A DNA stretch of 61,193 nucleotides from Thermoplasmata archaeon. Its GTDB lineage: Archaea > Thermoplasmatota > Thermoplasmata > Halarchaeoplasmatales > Halarchaeoplasmataceae. Positions 18,856-27,342 of this stretch are shown in pieces (positions within the stretch are counted from its first letter, which is position 1; each line of letters starts with the position of its first letter). Where the stretch lies: the NCBI GenBank assembly GCA_003554965.1, contig PWHR01000026.1, forward strand, positions 1 through 61,193, given 5' to 3'. Position numbers and translations under genes: made by a program. The notes beneath the pieces were generated by a model. It ran no database searches and had not been told where the DNA came from. It saw only the letters and a list, made by a program, of their open reading frames with translations.

Positions 18856-18925
18856 ACCCCTTTCCCCCTATTGTTTTTATTTTTCTACTGTTCTTTGTTG
18901 GAGCGGGAAAGTCACTTTTTTGTTG
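18856..18925 (+). terminator. T-rich transcription stop after the protease gene
   Basis: Within 100 bases after the stop codon are several T runs on the coding strand (TTGTTTTTATTTTTC near 18880, CTTTTTTG near 18917). Archaeal RNA polymerase typically stops at such runs without needing a hairpin. Confidence 0.5.
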
Positions 18926-19004
18926 TTCTAAATATCACACCTCCTCAATTTCCATAAAATAGAATAGTAAGGACTTCTATCTGTCTATTGCTTTAAACCG
19001 GTTG

Positions 19005-19163
19005 ATGAGCATGGATGGAGAGAAAAAAGAGAAGATAGAAGAAGCCATTCAGGACCTGAAGAAGGCAAAAGAATCGTTGTTCAACCTGTATGGTGAGGAA
19101 ACGAAGACGGCTGAGATACAACACATAGAGAGCGCTCTATCTACCCTTCAGTCCCTGCTGTGA
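19005..19163 (+). CDS. Small helical protein (52 residues)
   Basis: An ATG-started frame of 52 codons (start MSMDGEKKEK, end TLQSLL) ending at TGA 19161. It is rich in Glu, Lys and Leu and has an amphipathic two-helix pattern (EEAIQDLKKAKESLFNLY, then IQHIESALSTLQ). Codon use resembles the flanking genes and the frame fills most of the gap between the protease and cold-shock genes. ATG 19011 is an alternative start. No family is recognised. The coding appearance is the only support. Confidence 0.6.
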   Translation: MSMDGEKKEKIEEAIQDLKKAKESLFNLYGEETKTAEIQHIESALSTLQSLL

Positions 19164-19245
19164 GAAGAGGGTCTTAGTTGTAAAATAATATAAAGGGTCT
19201 CTCTGATATTATTAGTGCCGATAGGGCTAAAGGAGTCTGATATAG

Positions 19246-19443
19246 ATGAAAGGGACCGTGAAATTCTTCGATGACGTAAAGAACTACGGGTTCATCGAAC
19301 CCGATGGAGGTGAGGAAGACCACTTCGTTCACCGAAGTGAGATCCGTGATGGGCACTCTCTTGAAGAGGGAGATAGGGTGGAGTTCAAAAGCGACCTGGG
19401 AGAGAAAGGTTTTCAGGCACTAGAAGTGAAGAAGATAGATTGA
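19246..19443 (+). CDS. cspA: Cold-shock domain protein
   Basis: A 65-residue CspA-type protein, a single OB-fold that binds single-stranded RNA/DNA. Both nucleic-acid motifs are present: RNP1 as KNYGFIEPDG and RNP2 as DHFVHRS, and the tail GEKGFQALEVKKID is usual. A TATA-like AATAATATAAAG (about 19184-19195) and an AAAGGAG ribosome site ten bases before the ATG give a leader of about 25 bases. It is probably transcribed alone, possibly with the small gene before it. Cold-shock proteins of this kind are patchily present in archaea and are often considered bacterial acquisitions. Confidence 0.92.
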   Translation: MKGTVKFFDDVKNYGFIEPDGGEEDHFVHRSEIRDGHSLEEGDRVEFKSDLGEKGFQALEVKKID

Positions 19444-19448
19444 CCTGA

Positions 19449-20078
19449 TCATCTCAAAAATGGGATCAACATACCGACCTCTTTCCGATATTTCTTATAG
19501 TCCTCACCGAATTCCTCGACCAGAACTTCCTCCTCTTTCTTCGCTGCAGAGTAATATCCAAATATACCCAAGAGTAGCGGTAAGATCAGATAGCTCTGAA
19601 AAAGGAATTGAAAACCCAGGAAGTAATAACAGTAAGAGGCGTAGAGAGGATGCCTCACCACTCTATGTCCCAGGTCTGTAGATAACTCATCAGGAACACC
19701 GTCAGAGGTATAGCTTTCTCCTCTTGCGATCCTACCCGCTAAGTTCACCGCTGTTGCGGCACCGACTAGAACCATACCGATGATCTGCAGCGGAGTGCTG
19801 AAGGGAAGAGATATCAGAGTTTTTTCTATGATTTCAGAGTTGAAGAAAAGATGATAGAAGGGCCATGCAAAAAATACGATGAAAAAGTAAGATGTCGTTA
19901 GAGTGACTACGATCAGTACTGCAGTCCATCCTAATGGAGAATAACTCTTTTTTAAACTTCTATCCGAGCCCCTGCTAAACCCACTCTTTAGAGAACTGTA
20001 AGCGAATGGTAACTGGATCATCAGATATACTATAATGTTGATCATAAGGTATACGGCCACAAGATCAAAGCTCATCAT
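19449..20078 (-). CDS. Isoprenylcysteine carboxyl methyltransferase-like membrane protein
   Basis: A 209-residue polytopic protein with about five membrane helices and the C-terminal signature of the ICMT/phospholipid methyltransferase (PEMT/NnrU) superfamily: GHRVVRHPLYASY (SAM-side RHP box, near residues 137-149) and, after the last helices, KKEEEVLVEEFGEDYKKYRKEV. These enzymes use S-adenosylmethionine at the membrane surface to methylate lipids or prenylated thiols. The actual substrate here cannot be told. It starts with two consecutive ATGs; no strong ribosome site is seen, and an AT-rich box lies about 20 bases upstream. Confidence 0.8.
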   Translation of the reverse strand: MMSFDLVAVYLMINIIVYLMIQLPFAYSSLKSGFSRGSDRSLKKSYSPLGWTAVLIVVTLTTSYFFIVFFAWPFYHLFFNSEIIEKTLISLPFSTPLQIIGMVLVGAATAVNLAGRIARGESYTSDGVPDELSTDLGHRVVRHPLYASYCYYFLGFQFLFQSYLILPLLLGIFGYYSAAKKEEEVLVEEFGEDYKKYRKEVGMLIPFLR

Positions 20079-20185
20079 CGTAACTCTTTCTATTAAATTT
20101 AGAATGAATATAAATACTTACTCCATCTAGGACCGTGCTGAAAAACTAGATGGATCAGTTTTTCTTCAATAGGAGTGGAAAACGC

Positions 20186-21745
20186 TCAATCACTGGTCTT
20201 ATCTCTTTTCAGAACGGTATCGAAATGGTTACTCATGTCTTCTTCAGTCAGGAAGAGGTGGATCATCTTCAAACCTATCAGTGTGAAGATCAAGGTAAAC
20301 ATCAGTGAGATCCAATTGTTCATGGTCGATGGTATCACTGGAAAGTATCTATGCCTGGAAAAGTTCGCTAGTGTAGAAAAGATGGTGAGACCTAGAAATA
20401 GATTCAATTTTCTAGAGTCTCTCACTGAGTAGAAAACCAAGATCGGGAAAGGAATAAAAAAGTACCACCAGTGTATCTTGGGGTAGAAAAGTAGAAAGAT
20501 CAGGAATATAACCGTGAATATAGCCATGAAATCCCATCTCCGCTTGTAAGCTATGTATAATAGAAGCAATCCAGCGATCACTAGGCCTATCAATACGATG
20601 TCAGTGCTGAAAAAGATGGAAGAAGGTATCGCCCGATTCAAACCGGCCCAGATGTTTATACCTTGGAACTCGAATTTTGCTGCACCTCCACCATAAAATG
20701 TTATGAAGAAAAAGGTCTGGGGACCCCATAATCGATAGAAGAAGAGTAGACTTCCGCCGAGAAAACCGGAGGAAAACAGAAGGTATTTGATCCTAGATCT
20801 TATAGACGCGTTCCCGTCGAAAAGCACAGACGGTATGAGAAATCCGGACCAGACTTTAGCCGCAGTACCTAGACCTATTGAAACCATCCCGAGTTTTTTC
20901 CAACCTTTGACGATCAAAAATATCGAGATTATCAGAAGAAATGCGACCACGCCCGAATCCTGAAAGAGCGTGTAGACTGTTAAAGGGTTAGCGATGTACA
21001 GCACTGATGCGAGAAAGGCACGGTTTTCCCCCCAAGATTTGAAGGTGGAGGATATGAGGAAAGCACCGATCAGTATAAGGAAAGCGAAGTAAATGTAAAA
21101 AGATAAGTAATAACCACCGATGGACCCTGGAGCCGATAAAGCCGTCGGCGGAATGAATAGAAAATTTATGATCGGAGGCGGGTCGGTCCTGATGTCTTCA
21201 TAGAGGTTCCCTCCTTCTAGAAGAACTTCCGCTCTCCGTTGATATAATGCCACGTCACTCTTGTCCGTTCTGAAGTAATAATACACATCCCCAGAATGAT
21301 CAAAAGTTTTGTTCCTTTCCCATGTCTCATTCTCACCTTCACTCTCCTCCTTTATCTGTCTCAACCTTATTACACCTTCTTCACCCCAGCTCGTATTGTA
21401 ATAAACGTTGACCTGGCCTAGGTGTACCCTTGCCGTATATTCCGTAGTGTTCCACCTGAACTTTACCTCTTCATCTTCTTCCACCTCTATTACGTACCTG
21501 TCCTCAGTTTGTTTATCTGGCTCAGGACTCACAGAAACGTTCCAACCCTCATTTATATTATCTAGAGGTGATGCACCTTCGGGATGGTAGGAGAACATGC
21601 TCCTTCTGTGTACAGACGTAAATATGAATATGGCAGGTACGAAGATAAGGATCCAGATAACGATCAAGACCATTATCTTCTGCTTGGACGACCAACCATC
21701 TATCTTCTCAAGTGTTTTTCGAAAGTACTTTTCCGTTGGTATCAT
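20186..21745 (-). CDS. GT-C-like membrane glycosyltransferase (GT87-type), uncertain
   Basis: About 519 residues with an N-terminal membrane helix, an extracellular beta-rich region of roughly 150 residues with several N-x-S/T sequons, then about ten membrane helices. After the first region comes GGNLYEDIRTDPPPIINFLF, which resembles the aspartate-containing loop and DPPP/PPL motif of GT-C enzymes that use polyprenyl-phosphate sugars. Its neighbours are a flippase-like protein and two glycosyltransferases, which supports a glycan role. The frame can be extended to 21790; ATG 21745 is chosen because an AATATAC box lies about 23 bases upstream, but the longer start remains possible because a palindromic ATTTAAT box fits it too. 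The family assignment is tentative. Confidence 0.6.
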   Translation of the reverse strand: MIPTEKYFRKTLEKIDGWSSKQKIMVLIVIWILIFVPAIFIFTSVHRRSMFSYHPEGASPLDNINEGWNVSVSPEPDKQTEDRYVIEVEEDEEVKFRWNTTEYTARVHLGQVNVYYNTSWGEEGVIRLRQIKEESEGENETWERNKTFDHSGDVYYYFRTDKSDVALYQRRAEVLLEGGNLYEDIRTDPPPIINFLFIPPTALSAPGSIGGYYLSFYIYFAFLILIGAFLISSTFKSWGENRAFLASVLYIANPLTVYTLFQDSGVVAFLLIISIFLIVKGWKKLGMVSIGLGTAAKVWSGFLIPSVLFDGNASIRSRIKYLLFSSGFLGGSLLFFYRLWGPQTFFFITFYGGGAAKFEFQGINIWAGLNRAIPSSIFFSTDIVLIGLVIAGLLLLYIAYKRRWDFMAIFTVIFLIFLLFYPKIHWWYFFIPFPILVFYSVRDSRKLNLFLGLTIFSTLANFSRHRYFPVIPSTMNNWISLMFTLIFTLIGLKMIHLFLTEEDMSNHFDTVLKRDKTSD

Positions 21746-21845
21746 TTGGCATGATAGGTATCGAAATATACTATTTCTTTTTTGTGTCACTTGCTGCCTA
21801 ACATCGTTAGCTATTAAATAGGGTTGTTCCTATAGTGGAGAAAGT

Positions 21846-22832
21846 ATGAAAGAGAAATCGAAAGAGAGACTAAAAGCTCTCTTAAAGGTATTGGTCAGCA
21901 TAGTCTTGATAACCGTGATAATCTGGAGGATCGGTCCCCGAACGATACTAGATGAATTGCTCGCTGCTGATCCTTCATATTTTCTCTTAGCCATAGGATT
22001 GACGATATTCAACGTCATGCTCAGCGCGAAGAAATGGCATATACTTTTGACCTCGAAAGAGGGATCAAAAAGTTTCCTACAACTCTGGAAGCTTTATTAT
22101 ATAGGAACTTTTTTCAATCTTTTCTTGCCTACTACCGTGGGAGGAGATATCGTAAGGGCTCATAAGACTTCCAAGATATCAAAACATTGGATCGAAGGGT
22201 ATTCATCCGTCTTCATGGAAAGATTCACAGGTATGATAGCTATCGTGATACTAGCTACCATCTCCGGCACATTGTACTATCATGATTTTCCTAGAAGCAT
22301 CATGTTAACTATATATGTGATATTCGTCCCTCTCATACTGATATCTTTTTTTCTGATCTATTCAGATCGTTTCATCGCATTCATGCAGAGACTGCTGAAA
22401 AAGATCTTCAAGAATTTCAACCCTTTCTCTGTGAAAGAAAAATCGATAAAGATGCTTACCTCTATCAATCAATATGCACACATGAAAAAACTGATTGTAT
22501 GTGCACTCGTCTTATCTCTCCTCTTTCACAGCATGCTCATAATCAGCTACTATCTGCTGGCGATATCCCTTGGACTCACTATACCGCTATATTATTTCTT
22601 CGTCTTCATCCCTGTTTCACACGTAATACTTCTTCTGCCTATCTCGATCAGGGGGTTCGGTGTAAGAGAAGTCATATATGTTTCTTTCTTCACCCAGGTG
22701 GGAGCTACGGGAGCTGAGGCGGTCTCTCTTTCTCTCCTTGTCCAAATTTTAGGTATAACCAGCTCCTTGATCGGCGGGGCGGTTTACCTTCATTCTAAGC
22801 TCAAGAAGGTGAAAGAAGTCGATGAACTGTAA
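21846..22832 (+). CDS. Flippase-like integral membrane protein (UPF0104/AglD-type)
   Basis: A 328-residue membrane protein with about eight helices, of the lysylphosphatidylglycerol-synthase membrane-domain family (UPF0104). Diagnostic strings: FFNLFLPTTVGGDIVRAHK near the third helix, VFMERFTGM, and PISIRGFGVREVIYV near the C-terminus. In haloarchaea a member (AglD) acts in S-layer N-glycosylation; others are thought to move lipid-linked sugars. GGAG lies five bases before the ATG and TATTAAATAG (21811-21820) about 30 bases before it, so it has its own promoter back to back with the GT-C-like gene. It is followed after 27 bases by a glycosyltransferase gene. Confidence 0.85.
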   Translation: MKEKSKERLKALLKVLVSIVLITVIIWRIGPRTILDELLAADPSYFLLAIGLTIFNVMLSAKKWHILLTSKEGSKSFLQLWKLYYIGTFFNLFLPTTVGGDIVRAHKTSKISKHWIEGYSSVFMERFTGMIAIVILATISGTLYYHDFPRSIMLTIYVIFVPLILISFFLIYSDRFIAFMQRLLKKIFKNFNPFSVKEKSIKMLTSINQYAHMKKLIVCALVLSLLFHSMLIISYYLLAISLGLTIPLYYFFVFIPVSHVILLLPISIRGFGVREVIYVSFFTQVGATGAEAVSLSLLVQILGITSSLIGGAVYLHSKLKKVKEVDEL

Positions 22833-22859
22833 AAACCTGACTAAGAGGGGGTTCATAAA

Positions 22860-23954
22860 ATGAATATACTGCTAGCTTCGTATCAGGCCCGGTCTGATGG
22901 AAGAGAGTTCACTGAATTGAGCGGCCAGAACGAATCTTTAAGCAGTCTATACGGGCTTCTCCAGAAGGAGCATTCGGTCGATATCTGGACACCTCCTCCT
23001 ACCGCACCTAGTTGGCAGTCTTTTTTCTATACCCAGGACCTGATCTCTGAGGCGAAAAAACAACGAGCTGATCTGGTCTATCTTGCATTACCCACTCCCA
23101 ATTTTTACTTCATAGCGGACGATATCAAAAGAAAAATAGATAAGGATATGGTGGTCCGATACAATTCTACGCTGATAAAAAACGCTCCACCTTTTCCCCA
23201 CGATCATTTTGAGATCAGATGGATCGCTGAGAAGACCATCATAAACAATGTGATCAACGGAAAACTCCTCTCTTCATTCCAGCCACCTGATAAAGATCAG
23301 AATATCATCGTTTCTACTGAGTACCAGAGAGATAGACTTATCGCTATCATGGGTTTTGATAGCTCGCAGGTAAAGGTTATCCCTAACACTTCCTCCGCTG
23401 AACTCGCCTATGGATCTAGTGAAAAAGAGACGGCAGATGGTTCAGATAAAGTCACTTTCGGCTATATGGGACATTCTACTCCAGTGAAAGGTGTAGGAGA
23501 TCTTTTGGAAGCTTTCTCCAGACTCGATGGAGATGCAGAACTGCTTCTAGCTTTTAGCGGTAGAGGTTCATTATCTCATGAAAATCAGCGCAACGTAGAA
23601 GTCCTTGGAAAGGTCGATAAAGATTGGTTTTTCAGTAAGATAGATGCCCTGGTCCTACCTTACCGGAGAGTTTTCGGCACTCAGATAGTACCGAATACTC
23701 TCCTTGAAGGATTATATACAGGGACCCCGATTCTGACCAGCGATCTGCCTTACATGGATGAGCTGTTTGTCAGCGGTGAGCATGCTTTGCTCTACCCTCC
23801 AGGGCGGATATCTAGATTGATCGAGATCATGGAAAAATTCTGTGATGACGAATCCTTGAGAAAGGATCTTTCGAACAACGAGATACCTGAAAAGCTAAGG
23901 CCCGAAAAGATCAAGGATGAAATGGAAGAGTTTTTCAGAGATATCTTAAATTGA
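22860..23954 (+). CDS. Glycosyltransferase, GT-B fold (GT4-like)
   Basis: A 364-residue GT-B glycosyltransferase. The C-terminal half shows the usual order: FGYMGHSTPVKGVGDLLEAF (donor-side loop and lysine), AFSGRG, then the E-x7-E-like LEGLYTGTPILTSDLPYMDEL, which contacts the nucleotide sugar. The N-terminal acceptor half is diverged; the start NILLASYQARSDGRE has the glycine/basic pattern but not a clear GGxG. A GAGGGGG ribosome site precedes the ATG, and the gene follows the flippase-like gene closely, so the two are probably cotranscribed. The sugar and acceptor are unknown. Confidence 0.85.
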   Translation: MNILLASYQARSDGREFTELSGQNESLSSLYGLLQKEHSVDIWTPPPTAPSWQSFFYTQDLISEAKKQRADLVYLALPTPNFYFIADDIKRKIDKDMVVRYNSTLIKNAPPFPHDHFEIRWIAEKTIINNVINGKLLSSFQPPDKDQNIIVSTEYQRDRLIAIMGFDSSQVKVIPNTSSAELAYGSSEKETADGSDKVTFGYMGHSTPVKGVGDLLEAFSRLDGDAELLLAFSGRGSLSHENQRNVEVLGKVDKDWFFSKIDALVLPYRRVFGTQIVPNTLLEGLYTGTPILTSDLPYMDELFVSGEHALLYPPGRISRLIEIMEKFCDDESLRKDLSNNEIPEKLRPEKIKDEMEEFFRDILN

Positions 23955-23956
23955 AG

Positions 23957-24907
23957 TCAACCTTCCTTCTTCTCATCGTTCACGCCGACCTCTTCCACGG
24001 CATAGTTTTTCCTATCCCTGTAGTACATCTTCATCATTATCTCAGCGAGCACACCGAACATCAGTAAGAGGAAACCGAAGACGACCATACTGATCGACAG
24101 CAATAATTGAGCCATCTCGGAGGTAACGGGTATACCGTAAATATATTTCATCAACACCCTGTATATCCCGATCCCAAAACCTATAGTGGTGAATAAGAAT
24201 CCGACGGTGCCTAGAAAATGAAGTGGTGTTGCTGAAAAATGTTTCCAGAAGAATTGAAAAAAGAGATCGAAACCTCCTTTCAGCAATCTGAAAGATCCAT
24301 ATTTTGTTTTCCCGTGTTTCCTAGGGCGGTGATTCACTTGAACTTCCGTAACCTTGAAGCCCTGTCTGTGTAGTTCTGAAGGTATGTATCTATGGTCCTC
24401 GCCGTACAGATTGATGTTCTCTACGCTCTCGGCGGTGTATACCTTCAAAGTACATCCGAAATCATGTATCCTCGGTCCGACCATCATCGCCAATTTGGTC
24501 TGTATCCAGCTCGCAAATCTTTTTCCTAGAGAATCCTTCCTATGCTTTCTCCATCCGCTGACACAGTCGTAGCCCTCTTTCAATTTCTCCATCAATTTCG
24601 GTATGTCTCTCGGATCGTTCTGAAGATCGGCATCCATGGTCACTATATAATCTCCTTCGGCGTGATCGAATCCTGCCATAAGGGCTTCGCTCTGGCCGAA
24701 GTTTCGGGGGAATCTTATCCCTTTCACGTTCTTGTCTTTTTTCACAAGTGTCTCTATCACTCTGTAACTGTCGTCCTCAGAACCGTCATCGACGAAGATC
24801 ATCTCCCAATCTTCATAATTGCTATTCACCACTTTCCTGGTCTCTTTGTAGAGCTGTTTCAGATTGCGAGCCTCGTTGTAGACAGGAAATACCACTGAAA
24901 CTTTCAT
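23957..24907 (-). CDS. Polyprenyl-phosphate glycosyltransferase, GT2 (DPM/GtrB-like)
   Basis: A 316-residue GT-A enzyme: VVFPVYNEARNL at the start, the metal-binding DADLQNDP near residue 93, the acceptor-side RKHGKTKYG, and two C-terminal membrane helices (about residues 228-250 and 262-290). This is the layout of dolichol-phosphate mannose/glucose synthases and GtrB, which charge a polyprenyl phosphate with a sugar on the cytoplasmic face. The product could feed the GT-C-like membrane enzyme and the flippase-like protein next door. It converges on the GT4-like gene with a two-base gap. Upstream is a palindrome holding a TATA core. Confidence 0.88.
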   Translation of the reverse strand: MKVSVVFPVYNEARNLKQLYKETRKVVNSNYEDWEMIFVDDGSEDDSYRVIETLVKKDKNVKGIRFPRNFGQSEALMAGFDHAEGDYIVTMDADLQNDPRDIPKLMEKLKEGYDCVSGWRKHRKDSLGKRFASWIQTKLAMMVGPRIHDFGCTLKVYTAESVENINLYGEDHRYIPSELHRQGFKVTEVQVNHRPRKHGKTKYGSFRLLKGGFDLFFQFFWKHFSATPLHFLGTVGFLFTTIGFGIGIYRVLMKYIYGIPVTSEMAQLLLSISMVVFGFLLLMFGVLAEIMMKMYYRDRKNYAVEEVGVNDEKKEG

Positions 24908-24945
24908 GTCATATCCCGCGTTTTTACCGGTTTTTTCATGGATAA

Positions 24946-24966
24946 CGACTCATATATAATGAGTCG
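24946..24966 (-). promoter_or_regulatory. Palindrome with TATA core upstream of the GT2 gene
   Basis: CGACTCAT-ATATA-ATGAGTCG is a perfect inverted repeat with 8-base arms and a five-base spacer. The ATATA core lies about 50 bases before the GT2 start and reads as a TATA box on either strand. A dimeric regulator bound here would block TBP. No other gene in the window begins next to it. Confidence 0.5.
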
Positions 24967-25065
24967 TATTTATATTTAAACGTTGTTCGGTCATCGTTTT
25001 TATGATATCCTAGATTTCATAAGAAGTGTTTTAAAATAAAAAGAAAAGGGGTTTACCGTGTTTGT

Positions 25066-27012
25066 TCAGTTCTCTTCTGGTGGCGGTGGGGGTATTTCGT
25101 CTCCAGATCCCTCGTTCATGTTACTCTCTTCAGTTTGGATATCTGAAAACTGTTCTTCAGGTGGATTCTGGAATTTTTCATCCTGATAATACTCTTGGCT
25201 CTCGTCTTGTGAGTGTTGTTCTTCAGGGTGTTTTTCTTCCTCTTCCTGATCACGTTTCTTTTTTCCTAAGAACAAAACTATGAAGACAACAGATATTATC
25301 AGCGCTACAATAGCGACAACTATCCAAGTCATCAAACCTCCCAACAATCCGTTCTCTTCATCATCTTCTTCCTCATCGTTCTCAGGATCGCCATTTACCG
25401 GTTCTTCATCTACTGGTTCACCATTTGGCGGTGCTATTCCATTTTCATGTTCACTCACGAACACTGTATGTGACATCTCCATGAACTCCACTAGATAGTC
25501 TCCTGGGTCATCGAAAGTAGTTATGTATTCACCTTCGGCCTGTCCTCTACTATCGAGTTCTAATGTGTAGTGCACATCCCCGTTTATGTAGAGGTTTATC
25601 TCTCCTGGAAGATCTCCATCATTCTCTGCAATAAAAGCTATGACTACATCCATCGGGAAGGTATCAGGTTCATAATCCACTATCATGTCGAAATTCACCG
25701 GTAGGAATCTAGGTTCACCGTATCCTTCGGGATAATCCGCGTGTGGTCCTGCTAGATCGACTTCCATAGCTGCCTCGTCTAAAACCTCTACGGCTGATAT
25801 CAAGAGAACGTCGGGATTCCCTATCTGAGCTCTAGTGAATACAATTTCTAAGGTGTCGGTTCCCACTCCGTTAGTGGCAGGTTCGAAAACATTTCCGAAG
25901 CCTCCTGAATTATACCACCTATATGCTTCCATCTGGCAGTGACCGTCATTGTAAAATATCTCGAATTCGCCGTCAGCATCATCGGTCATGAATATCTCGT
26001 AGTAAACATCAGGATCGTCTCTTATGGTGCCTTTTAAAGTTAGCGAAACGGTCACAATTCCTTCTTCCTCGGAGATCTCTGCTCTCAGGATATCAACATC
26101 TGGACTATCGACCAGTATCCAATCATCCTCTGTAGGGCCGACGAATCTTATCACGTTTTCTGACGGATCAGTTACCACATCGCTGTACGGTGTAGCTGGT
26201 TCATCTGAGACCGTAACGGTAAACATCTCTTCCCCGAACACGATCAAATAATCTCCTGGCTCCTCAAAAGTATACCATATCGTTTCTGAGCGCGATTCAT
26301 AAGGATCTAGCCACAAGTATTCTTCGATATCTCCGTCCACTATCAACGGTATCTCTCCTCCTTCATCCCCTAGATTCTCTGCCTCAAAAGTGATCTCGAC
26401 TTCTAACGGTGCTGGCCCCATTGCTGGAGAAACTTTTAGTTCGAAGTACCAGGGTATGAAATCATCTTCCTCATCGTCGTCGTCCTCATCAGCAGGATAG
26501 GCTGAATCGTGATAATAACCGTCTTCAGTATACTCGTAAGTCGTTATAGAAACGAATCTTAACTTGTCCGGTGTCAGCAGATCCTCTAAGGAACAAGTGA
26601 TCAGCAAAGTATCGGTACCTACACCAGATATCTCAGGTTCAAAATTTCTGTATCCCTGGTCATTACTCACGATCATGTAACCATAGTCCTCGATGTAAGT
26701 GAACATATAGGTTCCATCATCTTCATCGGTTAAAGAAATAAAATAAGATATATTTTCATCCGAAGTTATTTCACCCTTGACCGTCAAAGAGATCGTCACT
26801 ATTCCCTCACTTTCCGATAGTTCACCGCGGAGAATATCCACGTTAGGTCTTTCGACGTCATAATACCATCCTGTCCCGTAGAAGTGAAACACGTCTCCTT
26901 CGTCGTCCTCTATCACATCACTATACTCGTTTTGAGCGCTCGTTAATGCCGGCAGTAATGCAAAAATCAGCAGGAGCGCTATCAAAGCGGCTGAGTACTT
27001 TTTTATGATCAT
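25066..27012 (-). CDS. Membrane-anchored acidic surface protein with two duplicated domain pairs
   Basis: About 648 residues: signal peptide (MIIKKYSAALIALLLIFALL...), then two copies of a beta domain starting SDVIEDDEG and SDVVTDPSE with DILRGELSESEGIVTISL versus DILRAEISEEEGIVTVSL and GVGTDTL in both, each followed by a CARDB-like Ig domain (PLEVEITFEAEN; MDVVIAFIAEN). A Pro/Glu/Asn linker leads to one membrane helix (LMTWIVVAIVALIISVVF) and an acidic cytoplasmic tail ending PPPPPEEN. The longer frame to 27117 is rejected: ATG 27012 gives a clean signal peptide and follows a GGAGGA ribosome site. The repeated domain resembles secreted DOMON-type folds only loosely. A role in the cell surface is inferred. 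Confidence 0.8.
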   Translation of the reverse strand: MIIKKYSAALIALLLIFALLPALTSAQNEYSDVIEDDEGDVFHFYGTGWYYDVERPNVDILRGELSESEGIVTISLTVKGEITSDENISYFISLTDEDDGTYMFTYIEDYGYMIVSNDQGYRNFEPEISGVGTDTLLITCSLEDLLTPDKLRFVSITTYEYTEDGYYHDSAYPADEDDDDEEDDFIPWYFELKVSPAMGPAPLEVEITFEAENLGDEGGEIPLIVDGDIEEYLWLDPYESRSETIWYTFEEPGDYLIVFGEEMFTVTVSDEPATPYSDVVTDPSENVIRFVGPTEDDWILVDSPDVDILRAEISEEEGIVTVSLTLKGTIRDDPDVYYEIFMTDDADGEFEIFYNDGHCQMEAYRWYNSGGFGNVFEPATNGVGTDTLEIVFTRAQIGNPDVLLISAVEVLDEAAMEVDLAGPHADYPEGYGEPRFLPVNFDMIVDYEPDTFPMDVVIAFIAENDGDLPGEINLYINGDVHYTLELDSRGQAEGEYITTFDDPGDYLVEFMEMSHTVFVSEHENGIAPPNGEPVDEEPVNGDPENDEEEDDEENGLLGGLMTWIVVAIVALIISVVFIVLFLGKKKRDQEEEEKHPEEQHSQDESQEYYQDEKFQNPPEEQFSDIQTEESNMNEGSGDEIPPPPPEEN

Positions 27013-27166
27013 TTTGGTCCTCCTCCAAAAGTATATAGAGTGTATAGTATATGTATTTTTCTTAGCAATTATTGTTTTTAAATTTAATCTATATATTTTT
27101 GTATCGTATCTCTTCATGAGGAAGACCCTCAGATATGGATTCAGCGACCTAGAACACTAGTTAAGT

Positions 27167-27307
27167 TCACAGAGAGATCTTTCCCGGTGCTTTAGGGAAT
27201 AAGACCGTGTCTTTCACTTCGTCGAGTCCGCAAACGAACCTGGTGAGCCTTTCTAGTCCAAGTCCGAATCCTGCTGAAGGATCACGTTCTGTTGGTGTGA
27301 TGTACTC
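27167..27307 (-). pseudogene. C-terminal relic of a class II asparaginyl-tRNA synthetase/AsnA-like gene
   Basis: Read on the minus strand, 46 codons ending in TGA (27167-27169) carry the class II motif 3 GFGLGLERLTRF followed by VCGLDEV and FPKAPGK, the usual end of archaeal asparaginyl-tRNA synthetases and their paralogue AsnA. The start is lost: upstream the frame runs into LLFFL and soon a TAG stop, with no body of the enzyme. A second small piece of the same type of gene lies at 29192-29245. The rest of the enzyme is absent from the window. Confidence 0.75.
27267..27298 (+). repeat. Direct repeat, left copy
   Basis: A 32-base segment matches 29421-29451 in the same orientation with a single one-base gap (26 bases identical without break). 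The repeat lies inside the synthetase relic and encodes TPTERDPSA on the minus strand. The two copies bracket a 2.1-kb segment containing the GLUG protein gene. Confidence 0.85.
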
Positions 27308-27342
27308 CAAAAAGAAAAGTAACACAATCCCCTACGACCACT

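Larger units (their letters stand above)
27013..27342. other. Gene-poor gap holding a synthetase relic
   Basis: This 330-base gap between two surface-protein genes holds the promoter region of the left gene (AT-rich, 27030-27110) and a relic of a class II synthetase-like gene (27167-27307). I see no other gene. Confidence 0.6.
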
